From contig JAGXHL010000046.1 of NCBI GenBank assembly GCA_024636215.1, positions 1 through 51,363 of the forward strand: 51,363 nt of DNA, given 5' to 3'. The first letter of the stretch is position 1. The number at the start of each line of letters is the position of its first letter. The notes beneath the pieces were generated by a model. The model made no database searches, had not been told where the DNA came from, and was given only the letters and a program-made list of their open reading frames with translations. Of this stretch, positions 43,407 to 51,081 are shown piece after piece. A program made the position numbers and the translations under genes. The DNA is from Deltaproteobacteria bacterium. Lineage in GTDB: Bacteria > Desulfobacterota > Desulfuromonadia > Desulfuromonadales > BM103.

Positions 43407-43624
43407 ATGCGAGTATAGAATATTGCGGCATGTGAGGCTATGAAGTACGCGCTGTCAGTTTGGCGGCCCTTCTGAAGAAGCATTGTGGCCACGAGGTTGA
43501 GTTGATCAAGTCGAGCGGGGGTGTCTTTGAGGTTGTGGTCGATGGCACGCTGGTCTATTCGAAGAAAGAGACGGGTGAGTTTCCCGATGAGCAGGAGTTG
43601 GTCAAAAAACTTGTCAAATCCTGA
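43403..43624 (+). CDS. SelW-like selenoprotein (Rdx family), UGA-encoded selenocysteine at codon 11
   Basis: A 73-codon gene with one in-frame TGA at 43433-43435. Read as Sec, the protein begins MNASIEYCGM-U-GYEVRA, giving the CxxU redox motif of the SelW/SelT/SelH (Rdx) family. It continues with the family pattern: LAALLKK, the GGVFEVVVDG strand pair, LVYSKKETGEFP and a C-terminal helix ending KKLVKS. After the TGA, 43451-43467 can fold as a 6-bp hairpin (GCTGTC / GGCGGC with two G-U pairs) with loop AGTTT, about 16-22 bases downstream, where bacterial SECIS elements sit. The start overlaps the previous stop, and the stop is 14 bp before the SDR gene. Standard gene calling would miss it. Confidence 0.85.
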
Positions 43625-43638
43625 ACGAAAGGTGAGTC

Positions 43639-44403
43639 ATGTCTGAAAGAACGGTTTTTATTACCGGAGCCTCAGCCGGTTTTGGTGAGGCCTGTGCCAG
43701 AATTTTTGCTGCTGAAGGTGCTCGGTTGATTCTGACCGCACGGCGCATCGAAAAACTCGCGGCTCTACGCGATGAGTTGGAGGCCGCTGCCGCCGGAATT
43801 CATGTCGTCCAACTGGATGTTCGCGACCGTGTCGCTGTTGAGACGGTGGTGAATTCTCTTCCTGAAGGCTTCCGTGAAATCGATGTGCTGGTTAATAACG
43901 CCGGACTGGCGCTGGGTCTTGAGCCTGCTCATCAGGTTGACATTGCGGACTGGGACATCATGGTTGATACCAACATCAAGGGTCTGATGTACTGTACCCG
44001 TGCCATTCTGCCCGGCATGGTTGAACGCAAAAGTGGTCACATCGTTAATATCAGCTCGACGGCGGGCGCATGGCCTTATCCGGGCGGTAATACTTATGGT
44101 GGTACCAAAGCCTTTGTCAATCAGTTCTCACGCAATCTGAGGGCCGATTTAAATGGCACAAAAGTAAGGGTTACCTGTATTCAGCCCGGAATGGCGGAAA
44201 CTGAATTTTCCAATGTTCGTTTCAAGGGTGATGATGCCAAGGCGAAGCAAGTTTACGACGGCGCTGAACCATTGACCGCCGTTGACATTGCCGAGACCGT
44301 TTCGTGGGTGGTGAACCGGCCGGCTCACGTGAACATTAACGCGCTGGAGGTGATGTCGGTTAATCAAACCTGGGGGCCGATGGCGATTCATCGTGATGGC
44401 TGA
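43639..44403 (+). CDS. SDR-family oxidoreductase (YdfG-like)
   Basis: A 254-residue classical short-chain dehydrogenase. The cofactor motif is TGASAGFGEA (9-18), Arg at TARR suggests NADP preference, NNAG is at 86-89, and the catalytic trio is Ser139/140 in NISSTAG, Tyr153 and Lys157 in YGGTK. The whole sequence resembles YdfG/serine 3-dehydrogenase, which oxidises 3-hydroxy acids and related compounds. AAAGGTGAGTC precedes the ATG. It is the last gene of the selenoprotein operon and is followed by a terminator. Confidence 0.9.
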   Translation: MSERTVFITGASAGFGEACARIFAAEGARLILTARRIEKLAALRDELEAAAAGIHVVQLDVRDRVAVETVVNSLPEGFREIDVLVNNAGLALGLEPAHQVDIADWDIMVDTNIKGLMYCTRAILPGMVERKSGHIVNISSTAGAWPYPGGNTYGGTKAFVNQFSRNLRADLNGTKVRVTCIQPGMAETEFSNVRFKGDDAKAKQVYDGAEPLTAVDIAETVSWVVNRPAHVNINALEVMSVNQTWGPMAIHRDG

Positions 44404-44497
44404 TTTTCGCAGAATCATTCTTGTCAGTCTTTTTGGACAAATCCTGGACTGGACATTGACAGTTGAATTCATGTGATGTTCTAATATCGACAGAGAT

Positions 44498-44528
44498 GGC
44501 CGCTTTAGTCAAAGGCGGTCTTTTTTTT
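44498..44528 (+). terminator. Intrinsic terminator after the SDR gene
   Basis: GGCCGCTTT pairs with AAAGGCGGTC (one bulge), then eight T. An open frame that passes through it cannot be real here, so the next gene must start downstream. Confidence 0.8.
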
Positions 44529-44573
44529 ACTCAGTTTCCAAGGTTATCTTTCGCCTCTAAAAGATTCGAGAGA

Positions 44574-44861
44574 ATGTCAGCACAGGAAGGAGTGGATCTA
44601 AAGTCCATGTTATCAGCAGCTAAAATATCCAAAGAGCTCCAGCAGCAGGGTGTAAAGGTTCTTGGCTCAGAGGAGTCGCAAGATCCGAAATATATGGATG
44701 GAGAGGTTGTCCTCGAAAACTCTCTCAGTGTCCAGGTGGGCTTTGATTATGTGTGTCTCTGTCTTGATAAAGAGGATGGTATCGATTATCTACTGGAAAT
44801 CGAGGGCGTTTATAATGAAATCGACATTGCGACCCAGGTTGCGAGGTTTCTTCAAACATGA
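44574..44861 (+). CDS. Small conserved-looking acidic protein, unknown function
   Basis: About 95 residues from ATG 44574 (GAGAG upstream); an internal ATG at 44607 is also possible. The frame upstream crosses the terminator and is rejected. It is acidic, with a beta-rich middle (GEVVLENSLSVQVGFDYVCLCLDKEDG) and a helical end. No family recognised. It is convergent with azlD, 28 bp apart. Confidence 0.5.
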   Translation: MSAQEGVDLKSMLSAAKISKELQQQGVKVLGSEESQDPKYMDGEVVLENSLSVQVGFDYVCLCLDKEDGIDYLLEIEGVYNEIDIATQVARFLQT

Positions 44862-44889
44862 GGCCCCTAAAAAGCCGGAAAGTAAAGCC

Positions 44890-45210
44890 TTAAACCATAC
44901 CACCCAACCAGTAAAGCAGCATTCCCACCAGAACCGTGCCACCAAGACTGCGTGTCTTCAGAGAAAACAGCAACGTCGGAATTGCGACCAGAAGCTCGAG
45001 TTTGCCGAAGGCAAAACTGCGTGTCGCCGTGTCCGCAAAGAGTGATGGTGCGATCAAGGCGCTGAGGATTGCGACCGGAATCAAGCTGAGCCAGTCTATC
45101 AGCCATTGAGGAATCTTTTTATGTGCCAGGTAGAGAAGGGGCAGTGCGCGGGGCAGGTAAGTGACCAGACCCATGCCTGTAAAGAGCAAGAGGTAGTCGT
45201 TAAAAGTCAA
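44890..45210 (-). CDS. azlD: AzlD-family branched-chain amino acid exporter subunit
   Basis: A 106-residue protein with three or four membrane segments and the AzlD pattern TYLPRALPLL near 18-27 and SLIPVAILSALIAPSLF. It overlaps azlC by 4 bases (ATGA). AzlCD exports branched-chain amino acids or analogues. Position and topology give a firm call. Confidence 0.88.
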   Translation of the reverse strand: MTFNDYLLLFTGMGLVTYLPRALPLLYLAHKKIPQWLIDWLSLIPVAILSALIAPSLFADTATRSFAFGKLELLVAIPTLLFSLKTRSLGGTVLVGMLLYWLGGMV

Positions 45211-45893
45211 GGCCTCCTCCTGTAGCGTCTTTTCAGGAGGTAGCCGACTGTCGCTGCACTTATGGAGGCTCCGACAATATAGGAATCACCGGGTATTATC
45301 AGGTACCACAAGGTGGAAAGTGTCGCTGCCAGGACTCCTGTCAAGATATAAATCCGTCCCTGAAGTTGAAAAACCAGCAGGCAGATAAACATACCTGTCA
45401 GGGCGTAGTCGACGCCCAGAGCACCCTGTGGAACAAATTGTCCGATCAGGGCGCCAGCTATTGTGGCGAGAATCCAGACACTGTTTGCCGTGTGATTAAC
45501 GATTAATGCCTGCCATCGGTTCCAGGCTCCTTCCCGGAACCGGGTCAGGTTGATCGCAAAACTTTCATCGGTCACGCCGTAGGCATAGAGGGCCAGGAAC
45601 CGGCGATTAACACCTTGCAGGTAGACGGCCAGGGCAGAGCTCATGAGAACATGCCGCAGGTTAACAACGAAGGTGGTGAATATGATTGCAGGGGGCGACG
45701 CTCCTGCCGCAAGCATGGCGACACAGATAAATTGGGCGCTGCCAGCAAAAACCAGTACGGACATCATTGCCATCGACCACCATGGCAGACCGGCTTTCTG
45801 GGCCAGTACGCCCAGAGCGAGGCCAATGGGAAAGTAGCCCAGGCAGATCGGCCAGGCTGCTGCTACACCCAGGCGAAGGGCTTGTGTTGACAT
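45207..45893 (-). CDS. azlC: AzlC-family branched-chain amino acid exporter subunit
   Basis: About 228 residues from the ATG at 45893 (AAGGA 10 bases upstream). It begins LRLGVAAAWPICLGYFPIGLALGVLA and contains FAGSAQFICVAMLAAGA, NLRHVLMSSALAVYL and YGVTDESFAINLTRF, all typical. Five or more membrane helices. A terminator separates it from the upstream ABC transporter, so it is its own unit with azlD. Confidence 0.9.
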   Translation of the reverse strand: MSTQALRLGVAAAWPICLGYFPIGLALGVLAQKAGLPWWSMAMMSVLVFAGSAQFICVAMLAAGASPPAIIFTTFVVNLRHVLMSSALAVYLQGVNRRFLALYAYGVTDESFAINLTRFREGAWNRWQALIVNHTANSVWILATIAGALIGQFVPQGALGVDYALTGMFICLLVFQLQGRIYILTGVLAATLSTLWYLIIPGDSYIVGASISAATVGYLLKRRYRRRP

Positions 45894-45954
45894 ATGGACA
45901 AATTCCTTCTCTATTTCGTGTTCCTGGTGTTTGAAACTTGACAAGGTAGAGAAT

Positions 45955-45980
45955 AAAAAAGGGCGTCAAAAAGCGCCCTT
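45955..45980 (-). terminator. Intrinsic terminator of the amino acid ABC operon
   Basis: Read on the minus strand: AAGGGCGC, loop TTTTTGAC, GCCCTTTTTTATTC. It lies 22 bases after the ATPase stop and ends the importer operon before azlC. Confidence 0.8.
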
Positions 45981-46002
45981 AGATGTTCAATATAAATGTT
46001 TA

Positions 46003-46737
46003 TTAGAGAATTTGACGCAAGAAAGCCTTGGTGCGTTCTTCTTGTGGTGCAGTAAAGAAATGTTCAGGGACACCTTCTTCAACCAGTTTCCCCTGGTCCA
46101 TGAAGAGCACCCGATCAGCGACTTCGCGGGCAAAACCCATCTCATGGGTCACCACGACCATGGTCATGCCTTCGCGGGCCAACTGCTTCATGACTTCCAG
46201 AACTTCGCCAACCATTTCAGGGTCCAGGGCACTCGTTGGTTCATCAAAAAGCATGATTTTCGGATCCATGGCCAGCGCTCTGGCAATGGCAACGCGTTGC
46301 TGCTGTCCACCGGAAAGGCGAATCGGGTATTCATGCTCTTTTTCGGCAATACCGACTTTATTCAAGAGCATGCGGCCCTTTTCTTCGGCTTCGACATCTT
46401 TGCGTTTGCGAACCACCTGTTGAGCCAGCACAATATTCTGTAGTACGGTTTTATGCGGGAACAGGTTGAATTGCTGGAAGACCATGCCGACTTCACGACG
46501 GATCAGGTTGATATCGGTTTTTTTTGACGTCAGGTCAACACCATCAATCTCAATTTTTCCTGAGGTCCTTGTTTCAAGGCCGTTCAAACACCGCAGATAG
46601 GTAGATTTCCCCGATCCCGAAGGTCCGATGATAACTACGACTTCGCTGGGCTTGATATGGGCCGTAACGCCGTCGACAGCATGCACTGTCTGACCACGTC
46701 CGATAAAAGTCTTTTTCAGATCAACTGTCTTAATCAC
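46003..46737 (-). CDS. glnQ: Polar amino acid ABC transporter ATP-binding protein (GlnQ type)
   Basis: A 244-residue ABC ATPase: Walker [10 protein letters not shown] near 39-47, signature [15 protein letters not shown] near 140, Walker [13 protein letters not shown] near 160 and the switch His in VVTHEMGFA. The sequence is characteristic of the glutamine/histidine (PAAT) group. Its start overlaps the permease stop by 8 bp. It is the last gene of the importer operon. Confidence 0.92.
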   Translation of the reverse strand: MIKTVDLKKTFIGRGQTVHAVDGVTAHIKPSEVVVIIGPSGSGKSTYLRCLNGLETRTSGKIEIDGVDLTSKKTDINLIRREVGMVFQQFNLFPHKTVLQNIVLAQQVVRKRKDVEAEEKGRMLLNKVGIAEKEHEYPIRLSGGQQQRVAIARALAMDPKIMLFDEPTSALDPEMVGEVLEVMKQLAREGMTMVVVTHEMGFAREVADRVLFMDQGKLVEEGVPEHFFTAPQEERTKAFLRQIL

Positions 46738-47689
46738 TGACTGAAAGCCTCCGTTCCACCCAGGAAATCACCTGGGACAACACCGACGTCAGCATCAGGT
46801 AAAGGAAAGCGACGACGAACCAGATCTCAAAGGTGGCGAAGGTGGAAGTGATTACCTCTCGGCCGCTCTTGGTGAGATCCGTAATGGCAATAATCGACAC
46901 CAGGGATGAATCCTTGATCAAACTGATAAACTGGCCGGCCAGGGGGGGCAGGGTGCGTTTAAAGGCCTGGGGCAGGATAATGTAAATCATGGCCTGGGGG
47001 ACGTTCATACCGAGAGAGCGCGCGGCTTCCATCTGTCCCTTGGGGATCGACTGAATGCCGGCGCGAATGATTTCTGCAACGTAAGCACCGGCAAAAATCG
47101 CCAGAGCACTGATGCCGGCTAGGATGCGGCTGATGTCGAGGACGGTACCGAGGAAAAAGTAGAAGATGAATATCTGTACCAGAAGCGGGGTGCCGCGAAT
47201 CAATTCAATGTAGGTTATAGATAAACTGCGTAAAGTCGGGTTGTTTGAAACTCTGCACAAGCCTGTAACCAGGCCGATGATCATCCCGAAGATGCTTGCA
47301 ACGGCCGAGATCCAGAGTGTGGTCCATAAACCCATCAACAGCGGTCCGGCGCGCCATTCGAAGACAGCGCCCAGGTAGTCGCCCTGGAAGAGTTCTTCCC
47401 CTTCGCTGACTTCAACAGCATCACTGTCGACTTCAAAGAACTTCTCTTCGCCTTGTTCGCTGACCACTTTGATCTGTGTCTGATCGCCAAGCTTTGAAAG
47501 GGAGGCAACCACGCCATCAAAGGGAATCGCGATCAGAGACTCATCATTGTAAACGAAGTATTGGGGCACCCGGTTCCAGCGCCAGGTATAGTCGATCTTT
47601 TTGGTGGCAACCCATAGACCTGCGCACATCATAAAGAGGATGAAGATGGTCAGAAAGTGCCAGGGGATATTTTTAGTGATTATCTTCAA
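46730..47689 (-). CDS. Polar amino acid ABC transporter permease with periplasmic insertion
   Basis: A 319-residue permease. TM1 (about 10-28) is followed by about 75 hydrophilic residues rich in Glu and Asp ([25 protein letters not shown]). The standard PAAT permease domain then runs to the end with [16 protein letters not shown], the EAA loop [33 protein letters not shown] and [17 protein letters not shown]. Usual GlnP/HisM proteins lack such a long first periplasmic loop. It probably forms a homodimer, as no second permease is present. Confidence 0.9.
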   Translation of the reverse strand: MKIITKNIPWHFLTIFILFMMCAGLWVATKKIDYTWRWNRVPQYFVYNDESLIAIPFDGVVASLSKLGDQTQIKVVSEQGEEKFFEVDSDAVEVSEGEELFQGDYLGAVFEWRAGPLLMGLWTTLWISAVASIFGMIIGLVTGLCRVSNNPTLRSLSITYIELIRGTPLLVQIFIFYFFLGTVLDISRILAGISALAIFAGAYVAEIIRAGIQSIPKGQMEAARSLGMNVPQAMIYIILPQAFKRTLPPLAGQFISLIKDSSLVSIIAITDLTKSGREVITSTFATFEIWFVVAFLYLMLTSVLSQVISWVERRLSVSD

Positions 47690-47719
47690 AGTGGCTATCC
47701 GTAGAGTTCAGAAAGAACG

Positions 47720-47757
47720 ATGGCGGGTCTGCTTGATTCTCGGAGCAGACCCGCCAT
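47720..47757 (-). promoter_or_regulatory. Intercistronic stem-loop after the ABC binding-protein gene
   Basis: A perfect 14-bp stem (ATGGCGGGTCTGCT / AGCAGACCCGCCAT) with a 10-base loop, between the binding-protein stop and the permease start. As at the two tctC genes, there is no T-run, so partial attenuation or message protection is likely. Confidence 0.75.
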
Positions 47758-47768
47758 GCTTTGTCTTG

Positions 47769-48569
47769 TTACTGGAGTTCTTTAAGCCATTCGTCGCTCA
47801 AGAACCACTTTTTGTAGATTTTGTCGTAGGTGCCGTCGTTCTTTGCCTGGACGAGGAAGTTGTCCAGCCAGTTAATGAAGTCGGCGTTGCCTTTGTTGAC
47901 GGCCCAGGCCAGAGGCTCATAAGTGAAAGGCTCGTCGAGAAGCACTAATTTGTCCTGGCCCTTTTCTGCAAAAGCAATGGCGTTGAAGGGCAGGTCGTAC
48001 ACAAATGCATCGATTTTGCCGTTAAGCAGATCCATGACACCTTCCTGCTCAGTCTCAAAAGAGATGTACTCGCAGTTGGGGATCATGCGCTTGGTGGCTT
48101 GCTCACCGGTTGTGCCGAGTTTGGATGCGACCTTGTACTTCTTGTTGTTCAAATCCTTGTAGGACTTGACCTCGTCGGCCAATTTTTTGTCTAACAGGAT
48201 GCTCTGACCGATTACAATATAGGGGTCAGCGAAGCTGATCTTCATGTTGCGTTCCTGGGTCAGAGTCATGCCGCTCATGATAATGTCAAACTTCTTGGTG
48301 ATCAGGGCAGGAATGATGCCGTCCCAGGCGGTGCTGACCAGCTCAAGTTCAACGCCCATGGCTTTTGCCATGCGCTTCGCCATGTCGACATCGAAGCCGA
48401 TGATTTCACCTTTTTTGTTGGTCATTTCGAAAGGCATGTAACCAGGCTCCATACCAACGCGAAGTGTTCCGCGCTCAAGGATGTCGTCGAGGGTGTCTGC
48501 AACCGCAACCCCCGGCAGGATGACACATAGGGCTAGCAGGCAGGCAATCAGCAGTTTGACTTGTTTCAT
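47769..48569 (-). CDS. Polar amino acid ABC transporter periplasmic binding protein
   Basis: About 266 residues from the ATG at 48569, preceded by AAGGAGGAACAAAC. The frame is open to 48746, but the signal peptide starts here (KQVKLLIACLLALCVILPGVAVADTLDD). The mature protein has the family start LRVGMEPGYMPFEM, IIGFDVDMAKRMAKAMG, the DIIMSGMTLTQERNMKISFADPY region and a C-terminal KIYKKWF. It binds a polar amino acid; which one is not predictable. Confidence 0.92.
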   Translation of the reverse strand: MKQVKLLIACLLALCVILPGVAVADTLDDILERGTLRVGMEPGYMPFEMTNKKGEIIGFDVDMAKRMAKAMGVELELVSTAWDGIIPALITKKFDIIMSGMTLTQERNMKISFADPYIVIGQSILLDKKLADEVKSYKDLNNKKYKVASKLGTTGEQATKRMIPNCEYISFETEQEGVMDLLNGKIDAFVYDLPFNAIAFAEKGQDKLVLLDEPFTYEPLAWAVNKGNADFINWLDNFLVQAKNDGTYDKIYKKWFLSDEWLKELQ

Positions 48570-48625
48570 GTTTGTTCCTCCTTGATAAATATGTAGATAT
48601 GACTCAGCCGAACCGTTCGGCATAT

Positions 48626-48781
48626 TTAGTATGATTTTCCTTCGTCGAGAAGCTCGGAAATGGACATCTGGATGTTGCACTGCGGACAGCGCGGCAGATC
48701 TTCGATCGGCAGATAGACGATCTCTGTGTAGCGACAGCGCGGACAAATAACTTCGATCGGTTCTTTCTTGCCACGACTCAT
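48626..48781 (-). CDS. Small zinc-ribbon protein
   Basis: A 51-residue protein from the ATG at 48781 to the TAA at 48626. It has two Cys pairs, VICPRCRY near 12-18 and RCPQCN near 31-36, the pattern of a four-Cys zinc ribbon. The tail is acidic (SELLDEGKSY). GAGAGAACTCAGC lies before the ATG. It is 57 bp upstream of the amino acid binding-protein gene on the same strand, possibly in the same transcript. Role unknown. Confidence 0.7.
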   Translation of the reverse strand: MSRGKKEPIEVICPRCRYTEIVYLPIEDLPRCPQCNIQMSISELLDEGKSY

Positions 48782-48925
48782 GCTGAGTTCTCTCTCGCGT
48801 GTTGCGAAATCAATTGTAATAACAGTAGTCTGCTTATACCATAGCGGCTTCTATCGAAACAAGACTCTAACTGTGTCCATCCATGAACTCCGGAAGGGCA
48901 CAATGAAGTTTTCCTGCGGATATCC

Positions 48926-49837
48926 ATGGCACTGAACAACAAGCGGCAACTGCACGCTGAATTCATGTTGGCAAGCGTGACCCTCTTTTGGGGAGCAACC
49001 TTTCCCATCGTCAAGGACGCCATTGTCGAAATGCCTGTGATGGCCTTCCTGTGGGTGCGTTTTGCCATGGCGGCCATCCTCCTGTTCTTTATTGCCGGTC
49101 GTACCAGACTGGCGACTCTCGATCGTCGGGCCTGGCGACTCGGTATTTTGCTGGGAAGCTTGCTTTTCTCTTCCTACCTCTTTCAGACGTTTGGCCTGGA
49201 ACGGACGTCCTCGGCCAATGCCGGATTCCTCACTGGATTGGGAGTGGTCTGGGTTCCTTTGATGGCCGGTCCCATGCTTAAGAAACCGGCCGCCTTTGGT
49301 TCAAAGCTCGGTGTCGGACTGGCACTGCTTGGCCTCTTCCTTCTGACCTGGCATACCCCATGGACGCTTAACTTTGGCGACCTGCTGGTTGTGATCTGCT
49401 CGGTTTTCGTTGCTCTGCATATTATTGGCCTTGATGCATTCACCAGGGGTTATGACCCAAGAGCCCTGACTTTTGTGCAGATCCTGACTATGGCCGTGCT
49501 TGGCTGCATCGGCAGCCTGGCATTCGAACCGACCTCCTGGCCCCGGATCTGGACAGGCTCACTGGTCTTCGCTTTTGCCATTACCGCAGTTTTTGCCACT
49601 GCCTACGCATTCTGGGCGATGACGACCTTCCAGAACCGTACCACACCGACCCGTGCCGCTCTGATCTATACGCTTGAGCCTGTCTTTGCCGCAGTTTTCT
49701 CAGTCTGGCTGGCCGGAGACCGTTTGACGGCAATCGGGTGGTTCGGCGGTGGGATGATCGTTGTCGGTATGATTGTCGCCGAGATCTGGCCTTTTCTGAC
49801 CCGCAAAACAGATGGCCTGGTCACTGTCGAAGAGTGA
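48926..49837 (+). CDS. DMT-superfamily transporter (EamA family), second
   Basis: A 303-residue ten-helix permease. It begins LHAEFMLASVTLFWGATFPIVKDAI and has the two EamA repeats, with SSANAGFLTGLGVVWVPLM and TPTRAALIYTLEPVFAAVFSVWLAGDRL. It is similar in size but not in sequence to the DMT protein at 37980. The ATG at 48926 has a weak site; a Shine-Dalgarno is not clear. It stands alone, divergent from the zinc-ribbon gene. Confidence 0.88.
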   Translation: MALNNKRQLHAEFMLASVTLFWGATFPIVKDAIVEMPVMAFLWVRFAMAAILLFFIAGRTRLATLDRRAWRLGILLGSLLFSSYLFQTFGLERTSSANAGFLTGLGVVWVPLMAGPMLKKPAAFGSKLGVGLALLGLFLLTWHTPWTLNFGDLLVVICSVFVALHIIGLDAFTRGYDPRALTFVQILTMAVLGCIGSLAFEPTSWPRIWTGSLVFAFAITAVFATAYAFWAMTTFQNRTTPTRAALIYTLEPVFAAVFSVWLAGDRLTAIGWFGGGMIVVGMIVAEIWPFLTRKTDGLVTVEE

Positions 49838-49916
49838 ACAGGGCGTAAAAAAAACGGCGGCAACAAAGATGAAAATGCCTTCTGTCACGGCCAGGCTTTT
49901 CTGTTATATTGTTTCC

Positions 49917-49983
49917 AGCTTACAGCTTACAGCTTACAGCTTACAGCTTACAGCTTACAGCTTACAGCTTACAGCTTACAGCT
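49917..49983 (+). repeat. Tandem heptamer array, nine AGCTTAC copies
   Basis: Nine perfect AGCTTAC units plus a partial AGCT. It lies 27 bp before the rhodanese start codon and extends an apparent open frame upstream of that gene, where it would encode repeats of LQLTAYS. The same heptamer, with AGCTTAT variants, forms the tail of repeat R2 near 1404. No R unit precedes this array. Confidence 0.9.
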
Positions 49984-50009
49984 CGCAGTTGAATACGCGT
50001 GGAGGTTTT

Positions 50010-50399
50010 ATGTCAGGGAAAATCGGTTACCAAGATCTGGTTGCAGATGCTGAACAACGTATAGAGACCATTACGGCAGAGGCGGCTCTCGCCTCTATTG
50101 ACTTGCCAAACGTGGTCTTTGTTGATTTGCGTGATGTTCGTGAGTTGAAGAGAGAGGGTAAAATACCCGGAGCCTTTCACTGCCCTCGCGGTCTGCTCGA
50201 ATTTTGGATTGACAGCGAAAGCCCTTATTACAACAAGGTGTTTGGTGAAGAGAAGCGTTTCATTTTTTACTGTAATCTCGGTTGGCGGTCTGCTCTTGCC
50301 GCTGATATTGCACAAAAGATGGGGCTGAAAAGAGTCTGCCATATAGACGGTGGTTTCGAGGCCTGGAAGCACGCAGGCGGGGCCGTTGAAGAAAAATAA
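50010..50399 (+). CDS. Rhodanese-domain sulfurtransferase
   Basis: A 129-residue single rhodanese domain with NVVFVDLRDVRELKREGKIPGA, HCPRGLLEFW and the active-site loop FIFYCNLGWRSALAA, where the Cys would carry the persulfide. The ATG at 50010 has GGAGG 6-10 bases upstream. The open frame continues to 49812 only because the AGCTTAC array lacks stops in that phase. It transfers sulfane sulfur to cyanide or thiol acceptors. It is followed 25 bp later by the flavin reductase-like gene. Confidence 0.9.
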   Translation: MSGKIGYQDLVADAEQRIETITAEAALASIDLPNVVFVDLRDVRELKREGKIPGAFHCPRGLLEFWIDSESPYYNKVFGEEKRFIFYCNLGWRSALAADIAQKMGLKRVCHIDGGFEAWKHAGGAVEEK

Positions 50400-50424
50400 T
50401 TGTCAATCTGACGGAGGCAAGATT

Positions 50425-51024
50425 ATGTATGTACTCGCTGTAAACGGCAGTCCACGTTCAGGCGGCAACACGGAGTTATTACTAAAAGAGGTGCTCAGTG
50501 AGCTTGCCGGGGCCGGTTGGGACACGGAACTGGTCAAAGTTGGCGGGACCGAAATTCGTGGTTGCATCGCCTGCCAGCAGTGTTTCGAAAATAAGGACAA
50601 TGCCTGTGCCGTCAAGTCGGATGATTTCAACGCTATCTTTACGAAGATGTTGCGGGCGGATGCCCTGATTCTGGGGTCTCCAACATATTTCGCTGCCGTA
50701 TCTGCAGATTTAAAAGCTCTGATCGAAAGGGCGGGTTATGTCGCCTATGCCAACGACCATGCCTTTTCCGGTAAACTTGGCGCTGCTGTTGTCGCGGTCA
50801 GAAGAGGCGGCGCAACCCATGCTTACGATACCATTAACCACATGTTTCAAATGTCCAGAATGATCATTCCCGGCTCAACTTACTGGAACATCGGTTTTGG
50901 CCTGAGCAAAGCTGATGTGCTTGAAGATGCAGAAGGTCTGGCCAACATGCGTCATCTGGGCAAAGCGATCGATTGGTTGGGAAAAGCCATGCAGTCCGCT
51001 GATTACCCCTATCCAAAATTATAG
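50425..51024 (+). CDS. NADPH-dependent FMN reductase/flavodoxin-fold oxidoreductase (iron-sulfur flavoprotein-like)
   Basis: A 199-residue flavodoxin-fold protein. The phosphate loop is VNGSPRSGGNTELLL (5-19), then IRGCIACQQCFENKDNACAV, a Cys cluster that in related iron-sulfur flavoproteins binds a 4Fe-4S centre, and LGSPTYFAAVSADLKALIERAG. CGGAGGCAAG precedes the ATG at 50425. It probably forms an operon with the rhodanese. Electron donor and acceptor unknown. Confidence 0.88.
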   Translation: MYVLAVNGSPRSGGNTELLLKEVLSELAGAGWDTELVKVGGTEIRGCIACQQCFENKDNACAVKSDDFNAIFTKMLRADALILGSPTYFAAVSADLKALIERAGYVAYANDHAFSGKLGAAVVAVRRGGATHAYDTINHMFQMSRMIIPGSTYWNIGFGLSKADVLEDAEGLANMRHLGKAIDWLGKAMQSADYPYPKL

Positions 51025-51081
51025 CCTTCTGGTCGAGGGTGATCACGATGCATATTGATAGACGATCAAACCATAGTCAAA

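Noticed and set aside
44463..44573. Earlier start for the small acidic protein
   Set aside because: It would translate through the SDR terminator hairpin and T-run.
49917..49983. CRISPR array
   Set aside because: Units are 7 bp with no spacers and no cas genes are present.
49812..50009. N-terminal extension of the rhodanese through the AGCTTAC array
   Set aside because: The heptamer has no stop in this phase, so openness is automatic. A strong Shine-Dalgarno and the domain start support 50010.
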